Shown one piece after another: positions 6,428 to 6,623 of a stretch of 6,623 nucleotides of DNA. The notes beneath the pieces are model-generated. The model saw only the letters and a program-made list of their open reading frames with translations, was not told where the DNA came from and ran no database searches. This stretch comes from Deltaproteobacteria bacterium (GTDB taxonomy: Bacteria; Desulfobacterota; DSM-4660; Desulfatiglandales; HGW-15). The first letter of the stretch is position 1, and the number at the start of each line of letters is the position of its first letter. Made by a program: the position numbers and the translations under genes. The stretch covers positions 1 through 6,623 of the forward strand of contig JAFDHB010000187.1 in the NCBI GenBank assembly GCA_019308985.1, in the 5' to 3' direction.

Positions 6428-6503
6428 GGGCCTATAGCTCAGCTGGTAGAGCCACCGGCTCATAACCGGTAGGTCCCTGGTTCGAATCCAGGTGGGCCCA
6501 CCA
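6428..6503 (+). tRNA. tRNA with CAU anticodon (tRNA-Ile2 or elongator tRNA-Met)
   Basis: The 76-base cloverleaf has a 7-bp acceptor stem GGGCCTA/TGGGCCC (6428-6434 with 6493-6499), D stem GCTC/GAGC, anticodon stem ACCGG/CCGGT with loop CTCATAA, a 5-base variable loop, T loop TTCGAAT, A discriminator and encoded CCA (6501-6503). The anticodon at 6461-6463 is CAT. It is not the initiator, because position 1:72 is paired and the anticodon stem lacks the three G:C pairs. The choice between methionine and lysidine-modified isoleucine is open. The C4:G69 and C5:G68 pairs and a GGGCCTA acceptor like that of common tRNA-Ile(GAU) favour Ile2, while the position after rpoD would often be annotated as Met. 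The structure is certain and the amino acid is not. Confidence 0.93.
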
Positions 6504-6569
6504 TGATACTTAGTGCATATGATTCTCAAAATTCTCATAACAAGGCGTCTTGAACGTTTTTCCTGAGTG

Positions 6570-6611
6570 AAAGGAAGGGGCGCACTACACGAGAGTGCGC
6601 CCTTTCCTTTT
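6570..6611 (+). terminator. Intrinsic terminator after the CAU tRNA
   Basis: A 17-bp stem (6570-6586 with 6594-6610, one G-U pair) closes a 7-base loop. The lower part of the stem is A-rich on the 5' side and T-rich on the 3' side, ending in TTTT at 6608-6611. The free T tail is short, but the long stem with a GC-rich top at 6578-6586 makes a terminator the best reading. It lies about 65 bases after the tRNA. The gap between holds nothing recognisable. Confidence 0.8.
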
Positions 6612-6623
6612 GATGAACCTTGG

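Noticed and set aside
315..6503. Two flanking tRNAs considered as integration sites of a mobile island
   Set aside because: The only shared 3' sequence is the conserved T-loop and CCA. There is no integrase, no separate attachment repeat, and every gene between is core housekeeping.

Overview
This window looks like ordinary chromosomal housekeeping DNA from a Gram-negative bacterium. It is most likely a member of the former Deltaproteobacteria (Desulfobacterota). That placement is inferred from the gene order (GatB/YqeY-dnaG-rpoD followed by a CAU tRNA), a roughly 590-residue RpoD with a long charged non-conserved region, heavy AGG/AGA arginine codon use, a base composition near half GC, and tRNAs with encoded CCA ends. 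No database search was possible, so the taxonomy is tentative. All recognisable genes lie on the + strand.

Layout: positions 1-314 hold no convincing gene, only short inverted repeats and candidate promoters for tRNA-Ala(CGC) at 315-390. A 132-base spacer without an obvious terminator leads to two histidine-biosynthesis genes, hisB (imidazoleglycerol-phosphate dehydratase) and hisA (the ProFAR isomerase). A strong-looking sigma70-type promoter with two phased T-tracts follows hisA and drives a GatB/YqeY-family gene. A clear intrinsic terminator ends that unit. A ~210-base gene-free leader with mutually exclusive inverted repeats then precedes dnaG (primase) and rpoD (primary sigma factor), which are 27 bases apart and probably co-transcribed. 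A separate promoter, a CAU-anticodon tRNA at 6428-6503 (tRNA-Ile2 or elongator tRNA-Met) and a 17-bp terminator stem close the window.

How the genes work together: YqeY, DnaG and RpoD correspond to the macromolecular-synthesis operon (classically rpsU-dnaG-rpoD), which ties translation, replication priming and transcription initiation. Here rpsU is absent and an internal terminator separates yqeY from dnaG-rpoD. HisB and HisA catalyse non-consecutive steps of histidine synthesis, and the usual partners hisH and hisF are not in the window.

I found no sign of a mobile element, CRISPR array, defence system or otherwise undescribed system. The points worth a second look are regulatory: alternative RNA folds ahead of dnaG, the phased T-tract promoter, the hairpin abutting the rpoD Shine-Dalgarno sequence, the identity of the CAU tRNA, and a cluster of cysteines in the RpoD non-conserved region.
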